DNA of 63,916 nucleotides from Actinomycetota bacterium (GCA_005888315.1 VAWH01000056.1:1-63916), one strand, 5' to 3'. Positions 27,526-35,947 are shown, numbered from the stretch's first letter. Notes: a model not told the origin generated them from the sequence alone. Made by a program: numbers and translations.

Positions 27526-28403
27526 CCCTTCACCCCAGTCAGCGTGACGCCCTCGACGAAGGCCCGCTGCGCGAGGAAGAAGAGCACGATCACGGGCGCC
27601 ATGACGAGCAGCGTCGCCGCCATCGTCAGGTTCCACTGCACCTGGTGCAGCGACCGGAACTCCGACAGCCCGAGCGAGAGCACCCAGTGATGCGGGTTCT
27701 CGCCGGTGTACAGGAGGGGCAGGAAGAAGTCGTTGAACGTGTAGAGGAACGAGAACAGCGCCACGGCGGCGATCGCCGGCTTCGCGAGCCGCGTGACCAC
27801 GGTCGCCACGATCCGCAGCTCGCCGCAGCCATCCACGCGCGCCGCGTCGAGGTACTCCTCGGGAATCGTCAGGAAGAACTGCCGCAGGAGGAAGATCGAG
27901 AATGCGTCGCCGAACCAGTTCGGCAGGATCACCGGCCAGAGCGTCCCGACCAGGTGCAGCTTCGCCCACATGACGTACAGGGGCACGACCGTCACTTGCG
28001 GCGGCAGCATCAGAGCGATCAGGACGATCAGGAACGAGACCTGCCGTCCCCGCCAGCGCAGGCGCGCGAGCGCGTACGCGACGGGGACGCTCGAGAGGAC
28101 GAGCCCGATCGTCGCGAGCACGGAGTATTGGAGGGTGTTGAGCGCCCAGCGCCAGAACGGCGCCTTCGTGAAGACGTCGTAGAAGTTGCTCCAGCGGATC
28201 GGATGTGGCCAAAGGCTCGTCGAGAGCGCCTGGTTGTTCGTCATCAGCGAGGTCAGCAGGATGAAGATGAACGGCGCCAGGAACGCGACCGCGGCGGCGA
28301 TCAGCAGGCTGTGGTTGGCGACCGCGAGCAGGAACCGCTTGCGGCGGACGCTCGCCGGCGGCCGCCGGCGGACGAGCGCGACCGGTGCGGTGACGGCGCT
28401 CAT
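27522..28403 (-). CDS. Carbohydrate ABC transporter permease (MalG type)
   Basis: A 293-residue inner-membrane permease with six helices, starting ANHSLLIAAAVAFLAPFIFI. The EAA loop that contacts the ATPase is EYLDAARVDGCGELRIVATV. Other features are PVAYALARLRWRGR, MLPPQVTVVPLYVMW and the short C-terminus GVTLTGVKG typical of MalG-like subunits. ATG at 28403 overlaps the upstream permease by 4 bp. It pairs with the MalF-like protein to form the membrane channel. Confidence 0.94.
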   Translation of the reverse strand: MSAVTAPVALVRRRPPASVRRKRFLLAVANHSLLIAAAVAFLAPFIFILLTSLMTNNQALSTSLWPHPIRWSNFYDVFTKAPFWRWALNTLQYSVLATIGLVLSSVPVAYALARLRWRGRQVSFLIVLIALMLPPQVTVVPLYVMWAKLHLVGTLWPVILPNWFGDAFSIFLLRQFFLTIPEEYLDAARVDGCGELRIVATVVTRLAKPAIAAVALFSFLYTFNDFFLPLLYTGENPHHWVLSLGLSEFRSLHQVQWNLTMAATLLVMAPVIVLFFLAQRAFVEGVTLTGVKG

Positions 28404-29413
28404 CGCGGCGCCGCCTGGTAGACCCAACGGCGCGAGTTGAGGACGATCACGAGCGTGATCGCAAAGGAGACGACGAGCAACAGCACGGACATCGCCGACG
28501 CGTAGCCCATCTGGAAGTCCGTGAAGCCGTGCTGGTAGAGCAGTACCGGGTAGAAGAGCGTCGAGTCCTGCGGGTAGCCGAGGTTGACCGCGGTGACGTC
28601 GGCGGCCTGCGAGGCCTGTCCGGCCGCCACCCCTGCTGCGACATAGGCCTGCGTGAAGTACTGCAGCCCCTGGATGACGTTGAAGACCACGGCGAAGAGG
28701 ATCACCGGGCTGATCGAGGGCAAGGTCACCCAGCGCAGCCGCGAGAAGACGCCGGCGCCGTCGAGCTCGGCGGACTCGTACAGGTGTCTCGGCACGTCGA
28801 GCACGGCGGCCAGGAAGATGACCATCGTGTTCCCGACGCCCCAGACGGTGAGCGCAACGAGTGCGGGCTTCGACCAGTGCGGGTCGTGGAACCAGAGCGG
28901 CCCCTGGACGCCGAGGTGGCCGAGCAACACGTTCACCGGCCCCGTCGCCGGATTGAGGATGTAGACGAACCCGAGAGTCGCCGCCACCGGCGGAGCGAGC
29001 GCGGGCAGGTAGAAGATCGTCCGGAAGATCCCGACGCCGCGCCGCGCCCGCGCCAGCATCAGCGCGATCCCGAACGCGAAGAGCACCTGCAGCGGGACGG
29101 CGACCGCGATGTACCAAAGCGTGTTCTTGACCGCGGTCCAGACCTGCGGGTCGTCGTGGAATAGGTACCGGTAATTCGCCGTCCCGATCCAGCGCGGCGA
29201 CGAGAGCAGGTCGTAGTGCGTGAACGACAGGTAGACGCTCATTACCAGCGGGTAGCCGAAGAAGACCGTGAAACCCACGATCCACGGGCTCATCAGCAAC
29301 AGCACCAGGCGGCGGCGGCGCCAGGCCGCCCGCCGCTTCCCCGGCCGGCGCGCGAGTGCCGGCGACGCCGGGACCGAGACGGCCCCGGCGTCCGCGGCGG
29401 GTCGGAGTCTCAC
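28400..29413 (-). CDS. Carbohydrate ABC transporter permease (MalF type)
   Basis: A 337-residue permease. A basic N-terminus (GKRRAAWRRRRLVLLLMSPWI) leads into about six helices. The EAA loop reads LYESAELDGAGVFSRLRWVT-L, followed by PSISPVILFAVVFNVI. GTG at 29413 overlaps the stop of the binding-protein gene (GTGA). The periplasmic loop containing YPQDSTLFYPVLLYQHGF is typical of CUT1 permeases. It acts with the MalG-type subunit and the shared ATPase. Confidence 0.94.
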   Translation of the reverse strand: MRLRPAADAGAVSVPASPALARRPGKRRAAWRRRRLVLLLMSPWIVGFTVFFGYPLVMSVYLSFTHYDLLSSPRWIGTANYRYLFHDDPQVWTAVKNTLWYIAVAVPLQVLFAFGIALMLARARRGVGIFRTIFYLPALAPPVAATLGFVYILNPATGPVNVLLGHLGVQGPLWFHDPHWSKPALVALTVWGVGNTMVIFLAAVLDVPRHLYESAELDGAGVFSRLRWVTLPSISPVILFAVVFNVIQGLQYFTQAYVAAGVAAGQASQAADVTAVNLGYPQDSTLFYPVLLYQHGFTDFQMGYASAMSVLLLVVSFAITLVIVLNSRRWVYQAAPR

Positions 29414-30738
29414 GGCACTGCCGAGCCGCCTCCGCCGGCCTGCTTGACCTGGGCGTCGAGCTCCTTCGCGAGGCTCCGCAGCTTGCCCTCGAGTCCCTGG
29501 CCGTTGCTGCCCTGCCACTTGGTGAAGAAGCTCTGCACGAAGTTCGTGTACGCCACGCCGGAAGCCATGATCGGCGAGGTCGTCGAGTGCGGGTTGGAGA
29601 AGATCTTCAGGAAGGTCGAGAAGTGCGGGTCAGGCTGGATCTCGGATGACCGGAGCGCCGCCTTCGTCGTCGGCACGTTGCGGATCTTGTTCGAGAACTG
29701 CGCCAGGAAGTGCGGGTCCGTCGTCAGGTATTTGACGACCTGCCAGGCCTCGTCGTTGTGTTTCTTGCCTTTCGGAATGCCGATGATCGTCCCATTGATG
29801 TAGCCGGAGCCGTAGAGCTCGGGATGCGCGTCGTCGACGGGCATCGGCGCCGTGCCGTAGTTCAGGTGAGGCACCTCGTCGGCGATGAACGCGACGCGCC
29901 ACTCGCCGTCCAGGTTCATGGCCAGCTTGCCCTTCTCGAACGCCTGCGAAGCGGAGAACTCGTCGCCGAGGCCGGACTGGAAGCGAACGAGCTTGCCGTA
30001 GCCGTACCAGTCGACGAGGCTCTTCTGCCACTCGAAGAGCTTGCGCCAGCCGGGGTCGTCGGCGATGTCCGAAGAGGTGCCGCCCGGCTTCAGCCACTTG
30101 ACGTTGAACGACGTGCTCCAGCGCTCCGGAACGTTCTCGTAGAAGCCGATCAGCGGATCGAGTCCGGCCACCTGGATCGTTCCGTCGCTCGAACGCTGGG
30201 TCAGCTTCTTCACGTCCGCTGTCAGCTCGGAGATGGTCTTCGGGGGCCGCTTGATCCCGGCATTCGCAAACAGCGTCTTGTTGTAGTAGAGGCCGTACGT
30301 ATCGGCGAGGAGCGGTAGCGCACAGCGCTTGCCGCCGTACTGCGTGTAGTAGCGCGTCGCCGGCGGGAACTCGTTGACGTCGATGTGGTCCTTCTTCAGA
30401 TACGGCGACAGGTCGATCCAGGCCCCGGTGCCGCAGTAGTTGCCGACGTTGTAGGAGTTGAACGAGCTGACGATGTCCGGCGCCGTGCCGGAGCGGATCG
30501 CGGCCACGATCTTCGTGTCGTTGATGTCGCCCACGACCTTGACGTGGATCTTCTTCTGCTTCGCGTTGTACTCGTCGACGAGCGACTTGAACGCCTTCAG
30601 CTCGTGCGTCCCGGCGCTCCATCCCGCCCAGAGCGTGAGGTTCACGCGCTTGGACGACGAGCTCTTCGAGGAGCCCCCGCAGGCCGCGAGGGCCAAGCTC
30701 GCGACGAGGAGCACGCTGACGGTGGCGACGCGTTTCAT
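29410..30738 (-). CDS. Extracellular sugar-binding lipoprotein of CUT1 ABC transporter
   Basis: A 442-residue solute-binding protein with a lipoprotein signal (VSVLLVASLALAACGGSS; lipobox LAAC). The mature part opens VNLTLWAGWSAGTHELKAFK and contains GTAPDIVSSFNSYNVG and YGLYYNKTLFANAGIKRPPK, typical of family 1 binding proteins. Tryptophans and tyrosines would stack against the sugar. ATG at 30738 follows CCAGGAGG. It is the first gene of the seven-gene operon and is divergent from the ROK regulator. The ligand is probably an oligosaccharide or amino sugar. Confidence 0.92.
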   Translation of the reverse strand: MKRVATVSVLLVASLALAACGGSSKSSSSKRVNLTLWAGWSAGTHELKAFKSLVDEYNAKQKKIHVKVVGDINDTKIVAAIRSGTAPDIVSSFNSYNVGNYCGTGAWIDLSPYLKKDHIDVNEFPPATRYYTQYGGKRCALPLLADTYGLYYNKTLFANAGIKRPPKTISELTADVKKLTQRSSDGTIQVAGLDPLIGFYENVPERWSTSFNVKWLKPGGTSSDIADDPGWRKLFEWQKSLVDWYGYGKLVRFQSGLGDEFSASQAFEKGKLAMNLDGEWRVAFIADEVPHLNYGTAPMPVDDAHPELYGSGYINGTIIGIPKGKKHNDEAWQVVKYLTTDPHFLAQFSNKIRNVPTTKAALRSSEIQPDPHFSTFLKIFSNPHSTTSPIMASGVAYTNFVQSFFTKWQGSNGQGLEGKLRSLAKELDAQVKQAGGGGSAVP

Positions 30739-30854
30739 GCGGCCTCCTGGATTCTCGCTCTGGTCAGGGTTCCTTACCAGAAGCGACCCTAACGAGCGAT
30801 CATGGCCGCGTCAAGCGGGCAGTGTTTGCATCAGGCGTTAGAGTTGTTTACGAG
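30739..30854. promoter_or_regulatory. Divergent regulatory region of sugar operon and ROK gene
   Basis: CTAACG (30789-30794) and its complement CGTTAG (30836-30841) are oppositely oriented 41 bp apart. The first extends as CCTAACGAG and the second as GCGTTAGAG, giving two half-similar sites that could bind the ROK repressor. The region is AT-richer than its surroundings near the ROK start. Exact promoters are not resolved. Confidence 0.35.
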
Positions 30855-32024
30855 ATGGCTCGATCCGGCGCCGCCAGTCCACCCCTGCTCAAGCACCTGA
30901 ACGAGCGGACGGTCCTCGATGCGATCCGCGCCGGCGCGCCGATCTCGCGGGCCGAGATCTCCCGACGTGCCGGCATCTCGAAGCCGACCGTTTCCCTGGC
31001 GCTCGAGTCGCTGCGCGAGGCAGGACTCGTGCGTGAAGCGAAGCGCGGCCCGGTCGGGCCCAGCTATGGCGCGATCTACTTCGAGCCGGTTGCGGAGGCG
31101 GCCCTCGCGCTCGGGCTCGACCTCGGCACGCATTTCGTCCGCGGCGCGATCTGCGACCTCGCCGGGACAATTCGCGCGCGCCAAGACGTCGAGGTGGCTC
31201 GCGCGGACGCGGCGGTTGCCATCGATGCGATCACGCGCCTGCGAGACACGCTCACGCAGGGAACGCACCTGGACCCGAGCCTCGTCGATGGCGCAGTCGT
31301 CGGCGTTCCGGGGGTCGTCGAGACGGACAGTGGCGTCCTCCGGCTTGCCCTCAACGTCGCCGGGCTCGAGGGGCGCGCATTCGGTCGCGATCTCGAGGAC
31401 GCCCTCGGCGTCCCGGTGACACTCGAGAACGACATCAATCTCGCCGCCCTGGGCGAGCTCTGGCAGGGTGTCGCGCGAGGCGTCTCCAACTTCGCCTTCC
31501 TCTCGGTCGGCGCGGGCCTCGGCGCCGGTCTCGTCCTGGACGGCGAGCTTCACCGCGGCCGCAACGGCGCTGCCGGGGAGCTGGACTTCGCGCTGGGCGC
31601 CCGAAGCGACGGCGACGATCCGTGTGCCGCGGCGGTCTCTGCCCTCGCAGCCCAGCTGGCACGCGACGGGCGCGAGACGGAGCTCGCGCCGCCCTACGAC
31701 ACTCGGGCGATCTTCGGCGCCGCCCGGAAGGGCGACCATGTGGCGCGTGAGGTCGTCGAAGAGGTCGCGCGACGGATCGCCATGCACGTCGCCCCGATCG
31801 CCGCAGTGGCAGACGTCGAGCTGGTCGTGCTGGGCGGCGGAATCGGCGCAAACGGAGACCTCCTGCTCGACTCGGTCGGGCGGCTCTTGGCGGAGTGGTT
31901 GCCGTTTCCGCCACGCGTCGAGGTCTCGACGCTGGGCGAGGGCGCGGTACTGGCTGGGGCGCTCTTCGTGGGCCTCCAAGCTGCGCTCGACAGCGTGTTC
32001 ACGAGCCGCCCAGTGAGGGCCTGA
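30855..32024 (+). CDS. ROK family transcriptional regulator
   Basis: A 389-residue protein: winged helix-turn-helix (ISRAEISRRAGISKPTVSLA, LESLREAGLVRE) followed by a ROK sugar-kinase-like domain (ALGLDLGTHFVRGAICDLAG, VVGVPGVVETDSGVL, VTLENDINLAALGELW, LSVGAGLGAGLVLDGELHRG). The usual zinc-binding CxCGxxGC cluster after GAAGELDF is missing; only a single Cys (DDPCAAAV) remains. The ATG at 30855 is chosen because NERTVLDAIR follows at the normal distance. Divergent from the sugar operon, it most likely represses it until an intracellular sugar or sugar phosphate binds. Confidence 0.9.
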   Translation: MARSGAASPPLLKHLNERTVLDAIRAGAPISRAEISRRAGISKPTVSLALESLREAGLVREAKRGPVGPSYGAIYFEPVAEAALALGLDLGTHFVRGAICDLAGTIRARQDVEVARADAAVAIDAITRLRDTLTQGTHLDPSLVDGAVVGVPGVVETDSGVLRLALNVAGLEGRAFGRDLEDALGVPVTLENDINLAALGELWQGVARGVSNFAFLSVGAGLGAGLVLDGELHRGRNGAAGELDFALGARSDGDDPCAAAVSALAAQLARDGRETELAPPYDTRAIFGAARKGDHVAREVVEEVARRIAMHVAPIAAVADVELVVLGGGIGANGDLLLDSVGRLLAEWLPFPPRVEVSTLGEGAVLAGALFVGLQAALDSVFTSRPVRA

Positions 32025-32044
32025 CCGGTGCAACACTGTGGACC

Positions 32045-32203
32045 GTGTTCGGTGTGGCCGGAATCATCGCGACGATCCTGGTTTTGATCCCCCTGGTCAT
32101 CGTCGGCGTCGTCTTCGTCTGGGCGGCCCGTAAAGACGGTGAGGAGGACCAGGCGGTCCAGGCGCGCCTTGGCATCCGGCGCCGAACGAGGCTCGGGAGG
32201 TGA
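32045..32203 (+). CDS. Small single-helix membrane protein
   Basis: From GTG at 32045 the frame encodes 52 residues: VFGVAGIIATILVLIPLVIV forms a transmembrane helix continuing GVVFVWAARKDGEEDQ, and a basic tail (ARLGIRRRTRLGR) follows. The stop overlaps the GTG of the zincin gene (GTGA), indicating an operon. No strong Shine-Dalgarno sequence precedes the start, so the exact start is uncertain. Function unknown. Confidence 0.55.
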   Translation: MFGVAGIIATILVLIPLVIVGVVFVWAARKDGEEDQAVQARLGIRRRTRLGR

Positions 32204-32568
32204 GCGAGACCGAAGGCGAGCTGTTCGACGCCTACGCGCGGTTCGAGGAGTACGCGCGCGACGCGCTCGACGCACTTCCGCGCGACTTACGCGAGCAGAT
32301 GTCGAACGTCGAGATCGTCGTCGAGGAAGAGCCGCCGGGCGGCCAGCCGCTGCTCGGGCTCTACCAGGGCATCCCGCTGACGAGGCGTGGGAGCTTCTAC
32401 GGCGGCGTGCTCCCGGACAAGATCACGATTTATCGCGGCCCGCTCGAGCGCCATTTCGGTCAAGACCCGGAGACGCTGCGCCGGCAGGTGAGGCGGGTCG
32501 TGCTGCACGAGATTGCGCACCACTTCGGGATCAGCGACGAGCGTTTGATCGAGATCGACCGTTACTGA
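32200..32568 (+). CDS. Zincin-like metallopeptidase family protein
   Basis: A 122-residue protein of the minimal zincin family (PF06262-like). The HExxH site is VVLHEIAHHFGISDERLIEI, with a downstream Asp/Glu helix as third ligand. Before it come QPLLGLYQGIPLTRRGSFYG and LPDKITIYRGPLERHFG, conserved in this family. GTG at 32200 has GGGAGG immediately before it. Members are widespread in actinobacteria; protease activity is presumed but few are studied. Confidence 0.88.
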   Translation: MSETEGELFDAYARFEEYARDALDALPRDLREQMSNVEIVVEEEPPGGQPLLGLYQGIPLTRRGSFYGGVLPDKITIYRGPLERHFGQDPETLRRQVRRVVLHEIAHHFGISDERLIEIDRY

Positions 32569-32579
32569 GCGCTGATCTC

Positions 32580-32617
32580 TTGACGCTCTTGACGCTTGAC
32601 GCTCTTGACGCTACACT
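32580..32617 (+). promoter_or_regulatory. Tandem-repeat promoter/operator of the Xre-RES pair, leaderless
   Basis: TTGACGCTCTTGACGC occurs twice back to back (32580-32595 and 32596-32611), so TTGACG appears four times. The copy at 32589-32594 is exactly 17 bp from TACACT (32612-32617), a good sigma70 promoter. The ATG lies 6 nt past the -10 box, so the mRNA should be leaderless. The repeats are likely binding sites for the antitoxin. Confidence 0.65.
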
Positions 32618-32623
32618 CGGTCC

Positions 32624-33124
32624 ATGACGGCTCTGGCGGAAGCGGCGAAGACGTTCGAGCAGACGCTCGGCGAGCTCGGGATCACCGGTGACGAACGAGA
32701 GGTCGATCCCTCGGCCCTCGGCCGCCGCGCGGCACTCCTCGCTGCCTCGGACCTCGTCTGGCACAAGCACCTCGGGCCGCTCTACTCCTCGAAGCAGGTG
32801 CGCGACGTAATGGGCCGCGGTACGCGCCAGTCGGTCAGCGAGCTCGCGAAGCGAGGTCGCCTGCTCGCGCTTCCCGAGGCGGACGGCCGTTTGGCGTTCC
32901 CGGCCTTCCAGTTCACGCGGACGGGTGAGCGGCTCCCGGGTCTCGAGCGAATCCTGAAAGTCTTCGCCGGCGCCGTCGAGACGCCGTACACGATCGCGTC
33001 CTGGTTCGTCACGCCGGAGTCGCGTCTCGCCGGGAAGAGACCAGCCGCCTGGCTGCGCGCGGGCCGGCCGACGGAGCCCGTGCTCGAGGCGGCGACGCGG
33101 TACGCCGAGCGACTGCGGCGGTAG
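32624..33124 (+). CDS. Xre/MbcA/ParS-like antitoxin
   Basis: A 166-residue protein. The N-terminal half is helical with YSSKQVRDVMGRGTRQSVSE as a probable DNA-binding helix-turn-helix. The C-terminal half carries the toxin-binding MbcA/ParS region: PGLERILKVFAGAVETPYTI, SWFVTPESRLAGKRPAAWLR, and EPVLEAATRYAERLRR. That W-x-x-P-x-x-L-x-x-P-x-x-WL pattern is diagnostic. It is followed 3 bp later by the RES toxin gene. In known pairs the antitoxin blocks the toxin active site and represses the promoter. Confidence 0.87.
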   Translation: MTALAEAAKTFEQTLGELGITGDEREVDPSALGRRAALLAASDLVWHKHLGPLYSSKQVRDVMGRGTRQSVSELAKRGRLLALPEADGRLAFPAFQFTRTGERLPGLERILKVFAGAVETPYTIASWFVTPESRLAGKRPAAWLRAGRPTEPVLEAATRYAERLRR

Positions 33125-33127
33125 CGG

Positions 33128-33709
33128 TTGAGCCCGCTCGGGCGGCCGCCCGACGACCTCTCCCGCTTTCCGGCTTTCGACCTTCGCCGGCGCGATCGCC
33201 TCTATCGGCTCCACCGCAGCGACGTCGGCCCGTGGTGGTTCTCGAGCGACGGCTCCGGACGATTCGATCTCCGAGAGAGCGACCACGGAACGTGCTACCT
33301 GGCGGTCAGCGCTGTCGGCGCCTTCATCGAGGTCTTCCGCGTCGCGACAGTGATCCCGGAGGCCGAGGTCGAAGCCCGCTCGCTGAGCACGCTCGCGCCG
33401 CCGAAGCGGGTTAACCTGGCCGACTGCACAGTCAGCGCGGCGAGGAAGTTCGGGATCACGGGCGCGGTCCACACGCAGCCGGACTACGCGCTGCCGCAGG
33501 CCTGGGCGGCGGCACTCGCGGCTGCCGGCTTCGGCGGCATCCGCTACCGGCTCAGCCACGACCCGGCGCAGAAGGAGCTCGGCGTCGCTTTGTTCGGCGC
33601 CGCGGGACAGCAGTCGCTGCCAATTCGCCGAACCGAAACCGTACCGCCGGCGGCCGTGGAGGAAGCGCGGCAGCGGTTCGGCCTCGTGGTCGCGCCGACG
33701 CCGGGCTGA
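33128..33709 (+). CDS. RES-domain NAD+-degrading toxin
   Basis: A 193-residue RES-family protein starting at TTG 33128. LYRLHRSDVGPWWFSSDG, SGRFDLRESDHGTCYLAVSA and GAFIEVFR carry the Arg/Glu/Tyr residues used by RES toxins to cleave NAD+ (by phosphorolysis in MbcT). The C-terminal region GFGGIRYRLSHDPAQKELGV completes the domain. It sits 3 bp after the Xre antitoxin gene, so translation is coupled. Activation would deplete NAD+ and arrest growth. Confidence 0.87.
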   Translation: MSPLGRPPDDLSRFPAFDLRRRDRLYRLHRSDVGPWWFSSDGSGRFDLRESDHGTCYLAVSAVGAFIEVFRVATVIPEAEVEARSLSTLAPPKRVNLADCTVSAARKFGITGAVHTQPDYALPQAWAAALAAAGFGGIRYRLSHDPAQKELGVALFGAAGQQSLPIRRTETVPPAAVEEARQRFGLVVAPTPG

Positions 33710-33847
33710 CACACGGGATCGATACGAGGGCGGGTGTGACGCTCTTCGATTCATCTCCAGGCCGATCTCTCGCTCGTCGTCACGGTCGATCGGGCACAAG
33801 CTGAAACGCATCTCTGCCGGAAGTGGACAAAGTCCTAGGATTCCGCG

Positions 33848-34978
33848 ATGAGACCCAGGCCGAAGCGGCTAGAGCGGCTGCCGGAGCAGTACTTCGGGGC
33901 GCTCCTTGCCCGCGTCACCGCTGCGGCGGCCCTGGACGGTGAGCCGATCGTCGACCTCGGCCGCGGGAACCCCGAGACCGGACCGCCCCAGTACGTCGTC
34001 GACGCGCTCGCCGAGGCGGCGAATCGTCCGACTGCCCATGGCTACGCGCCGTTTCGCGGCCTGCCGGAGCTACGCGCCGCCATCGCGGAGCGATACAGGA
34101 CCGTCTACGGCGTCGAGCTAGACCCGGACAACGAGGTGGCGGTCGTTCCGGGGACGAAGACGGCGATCGTCGAGCTCTCGCTGGCGCTCGCGGAGCGCGG
34201 CTCGACGGTCGTCCTGCCCGATCCGTGGTACCCGGACTACCCATCGGGCCCGGCGCTGGCGGGTGCCGAGCTGGCGACGGTGCCGCTCGATCCGGCCGCC
34301 CACTGGCAGCCGGATTTTGCGCGCGCGCCCCGCGACGGGGTCGCCGCGCTCTACCTCAACTATCCGTCCAACCCGTGCGCGGCGGTCGTCCGCGACGGGA
34401 CGTTCGAGCGCGCGATCGACTACGCGCACGAAACAGACGCCGCGGTCGTGCACGACTTCGCCTACGCCGACCTGCTCTTCGACGGCCGCGGGCCACAGAG
34501 CTTTCTCGCCACGCCGGGAGCGAAGGACGTCGGCGTCGAGATGTTCTCCATGTCGAAGTCCTACGGGATGGCCGGCTGGCGGCTCGGGTTCGTGCTCGGC
34601 AACGCGGAAATCGCCGAGCGGATCAACCTGCTGAACGACCATTGCCGCGTCGGTGTCTTCCGTCCGATCCAAGAGGCGGCCATCGCCGCGCTGACCGGCC
34701 CGCAGGAGTCGGTCGCCGAGCGCGCGACGACCTATGAGCGTCGCCGCGACCGCGTGCTCGATGTCGTCGACGCCGTCTCGGAGGGCACCTTCTACGTCTG
34801 GTTCAGGCTGCCGGAGGAGCTGACCGCGGAGCGATTGCTGACCGAGCACCGTCTCGCGCTCGCGCCGGGCGAAGGCTTCGGCCCAAGCGGCGCCGGCTGG
34901 GCGAGGATCTCGCTCGCAGTCTCGGACGAGACGCTCGAGGTGGGACTCGAGCGCTTGCGGTCGGCATTGGCCGACTGA
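33848..34978 (+). CDS. Class I/II pyridoxal-phosphate aminotransferase
   Basis: A 376-residue fold-type I enzyme: IVDLGRGNPETGPPQYVVDA, YAPFRGLPELRAAIAERY, PGTKTAIVELSLAL, LYLNYPSNPCAAVV (Asn-Pro), DFAYADLLFDG with the pyridine-binding Asp, MFSMSKSYGMAGWRLGFVLG with the Schiff-base Lys, and the carboxylate-binding Arg in WARISLAVSDE. It resembles DapC/LL-diaminopimelate- or alanine-type aminotransferases. The substrate cannot be fixed. The 138-bp upstream gap holds no gene. Confidence 0.92.
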   Translation: MRPRPKRLERLPEQYFGALLARVTAAAALDGEPIVDLGRGNPETGPPQYVVDALAEAANRPTAHGYAPFRGLPELRAAIAERYRTVYGVELDPDNEVAVVPGTKTAIVELSLALAERGSTVVLPDPWYPDYPSGPALAGAELATVPLDPAAHWQPDFARAPRDGVAALYLNYPSNPCAAVVRDGTFERAIDYAHETDAAVVHDFAYADLLFDGRGPQSFLATPGAKDVGVEMFSMSKSYGMAGWRLGFVLGNAEIAERINLLNDHCRVGVFRPIQEAAIAALTGPQESVAERATTYERRRDRVLDVVDAVSEGTFYVWFRLPEELTAERLLTEHRLALAPGEGFGPSGAGWARISLAVSDETLEVGLERLRSALAD

Positions 34979-35038
34979 CCCTCACTTCATTTCGTATAGT
35001 TCCGTCACTTCAAAAACTAAAGCGAGGAGGGCGCGGAC

Positions 35039-35530
35039 ATGAGCGTGATCGACGAACTGATTGGAAACGCGAGTTCCTACAGCGAGTCCTTCGACAGCGG
35101 GGATCTGCCGCTGCCTCCGGCGAAGCGGGTTGCGATCGTCGCGTGCATGGACGCGCGCCTCAACCCCTACGGCCTACTCGGCCTACACGAGGGCGACGCA
35201 CACGTGATCCGCAACGCAGGCGGCGTGATCACCGACGACGAGATCAGGTCGCTGTCGATCTCGCAGCGGCTGCTCGGGACGGAGGAGATCATGCTCATCC
35301 ACCACACCGACTGCGGGATGCTGACCTTCGGCGACGACGAGTTTCGCCGCCAGGTCCAGGAGGACACCGGCATCAAGCCGGAGTGGCCTGCGGAGTCGTT
35401 CAGCGATCTGGAAGAGGACGTGCGCCAGTCGATCGCGCGGATCAAGGCGAGCCCTTTCGTCCCGAACAAGGAACACGTCCGCGGCTTCGTCTACGAGGTG
35501 GAGAGCGGAAAGCTCCGGGAAGTGGGCTAG
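35039..35530 (+). CDS. Beta-class carbonic anhydrase
   Basis: A 163-residue enzyme converting CO2 and water to bicarbonate. Zinc ligands are Cys36 in VACMDARLNPYGL, His89 and Cys92 in IHHTDCGML; the catalytic dyad is Asp38-Arg40. NAGGVITDDEIRSLSISQRL is the conserved helix region. It belongs to the short, single-domain type-II-like clade found in mycobacteria and other actinobacteria. GCGAGGAGG lies upstream of the ATG. It converges on the VOC pseudogene with a 4-bp overlap. Confidence 0.93.
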   Translation: MSVIDELIGNASSYSESFDSGDLPLPPAKRVAIVACMDARLNPYGLLGLHEGDAHVIRNAGGVITDDEIRSLSISQRLLGTEEIMLIHHTDCGMLTFGDDEFRRQVQEDTGIKPEWPAESFSDLEEDVRQSIARIKASPFVPNKEHVRGFVYEVESGKLREVG

Positions 35531-35947
35531 TCCGCGCTCAGCCGGACCGCGCCGTCCTCTTCGAGCGTCCAGTGCGGGTTGTGCGCGACCTCCCAGGGAT
35601 GTCCCTCGGGATCGACGAAGAGGCCCGAGTAGCCGCCCCAGAACGTCTCTGCGCCCGGGCGAGCGAGCTTCGCGCCGGCGGCCTCGGCTTCGGCGAGCAC
35701 GGCGTCGACCTCGGCCGGCGAGCGCGCGTTGTAGGCGAGCGTGATGCCTCCCCACCCGCCGCTGTCCTCGACGACGGTGTCCTCGGCGAGCTGCTCGCGG
35801 CCCCAGAGCGCCACGATCATGCAGCCCGCCTAAGACGACGTCGTCGGCAGGCGCGGCGCCCGAGGTCCAGCCGAGCGCCTCGTAGAACCGCCGTGCGCGC
35901 TCGAGGTCGCGGACACCGAGGGTGACCAGGCTCAGCCGCTGTTCCAC
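35527..35947 (-). pseudogene. VOC family protein, frameshifted
   Basis: From GTG 35947 the frame gives VEQRLSLVTLGVRDLERARR, FYEALGWTSG and PADDVV, then drifts. Another frame resumes with AGCMIVALWGREQLAEDTVV and continues GGITLAYNARSPAEVDAVLA, FWGGYSGLFVDPEGHPWEVA, the normal second half. Homologues have DDVVFFQAGCMIVALW here, so about five bases are missing near 35831-35836. Adding five gives 426 bases, a whole number of codons. Either a recent mutation or a local assembly error. Confidence 0.8.
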
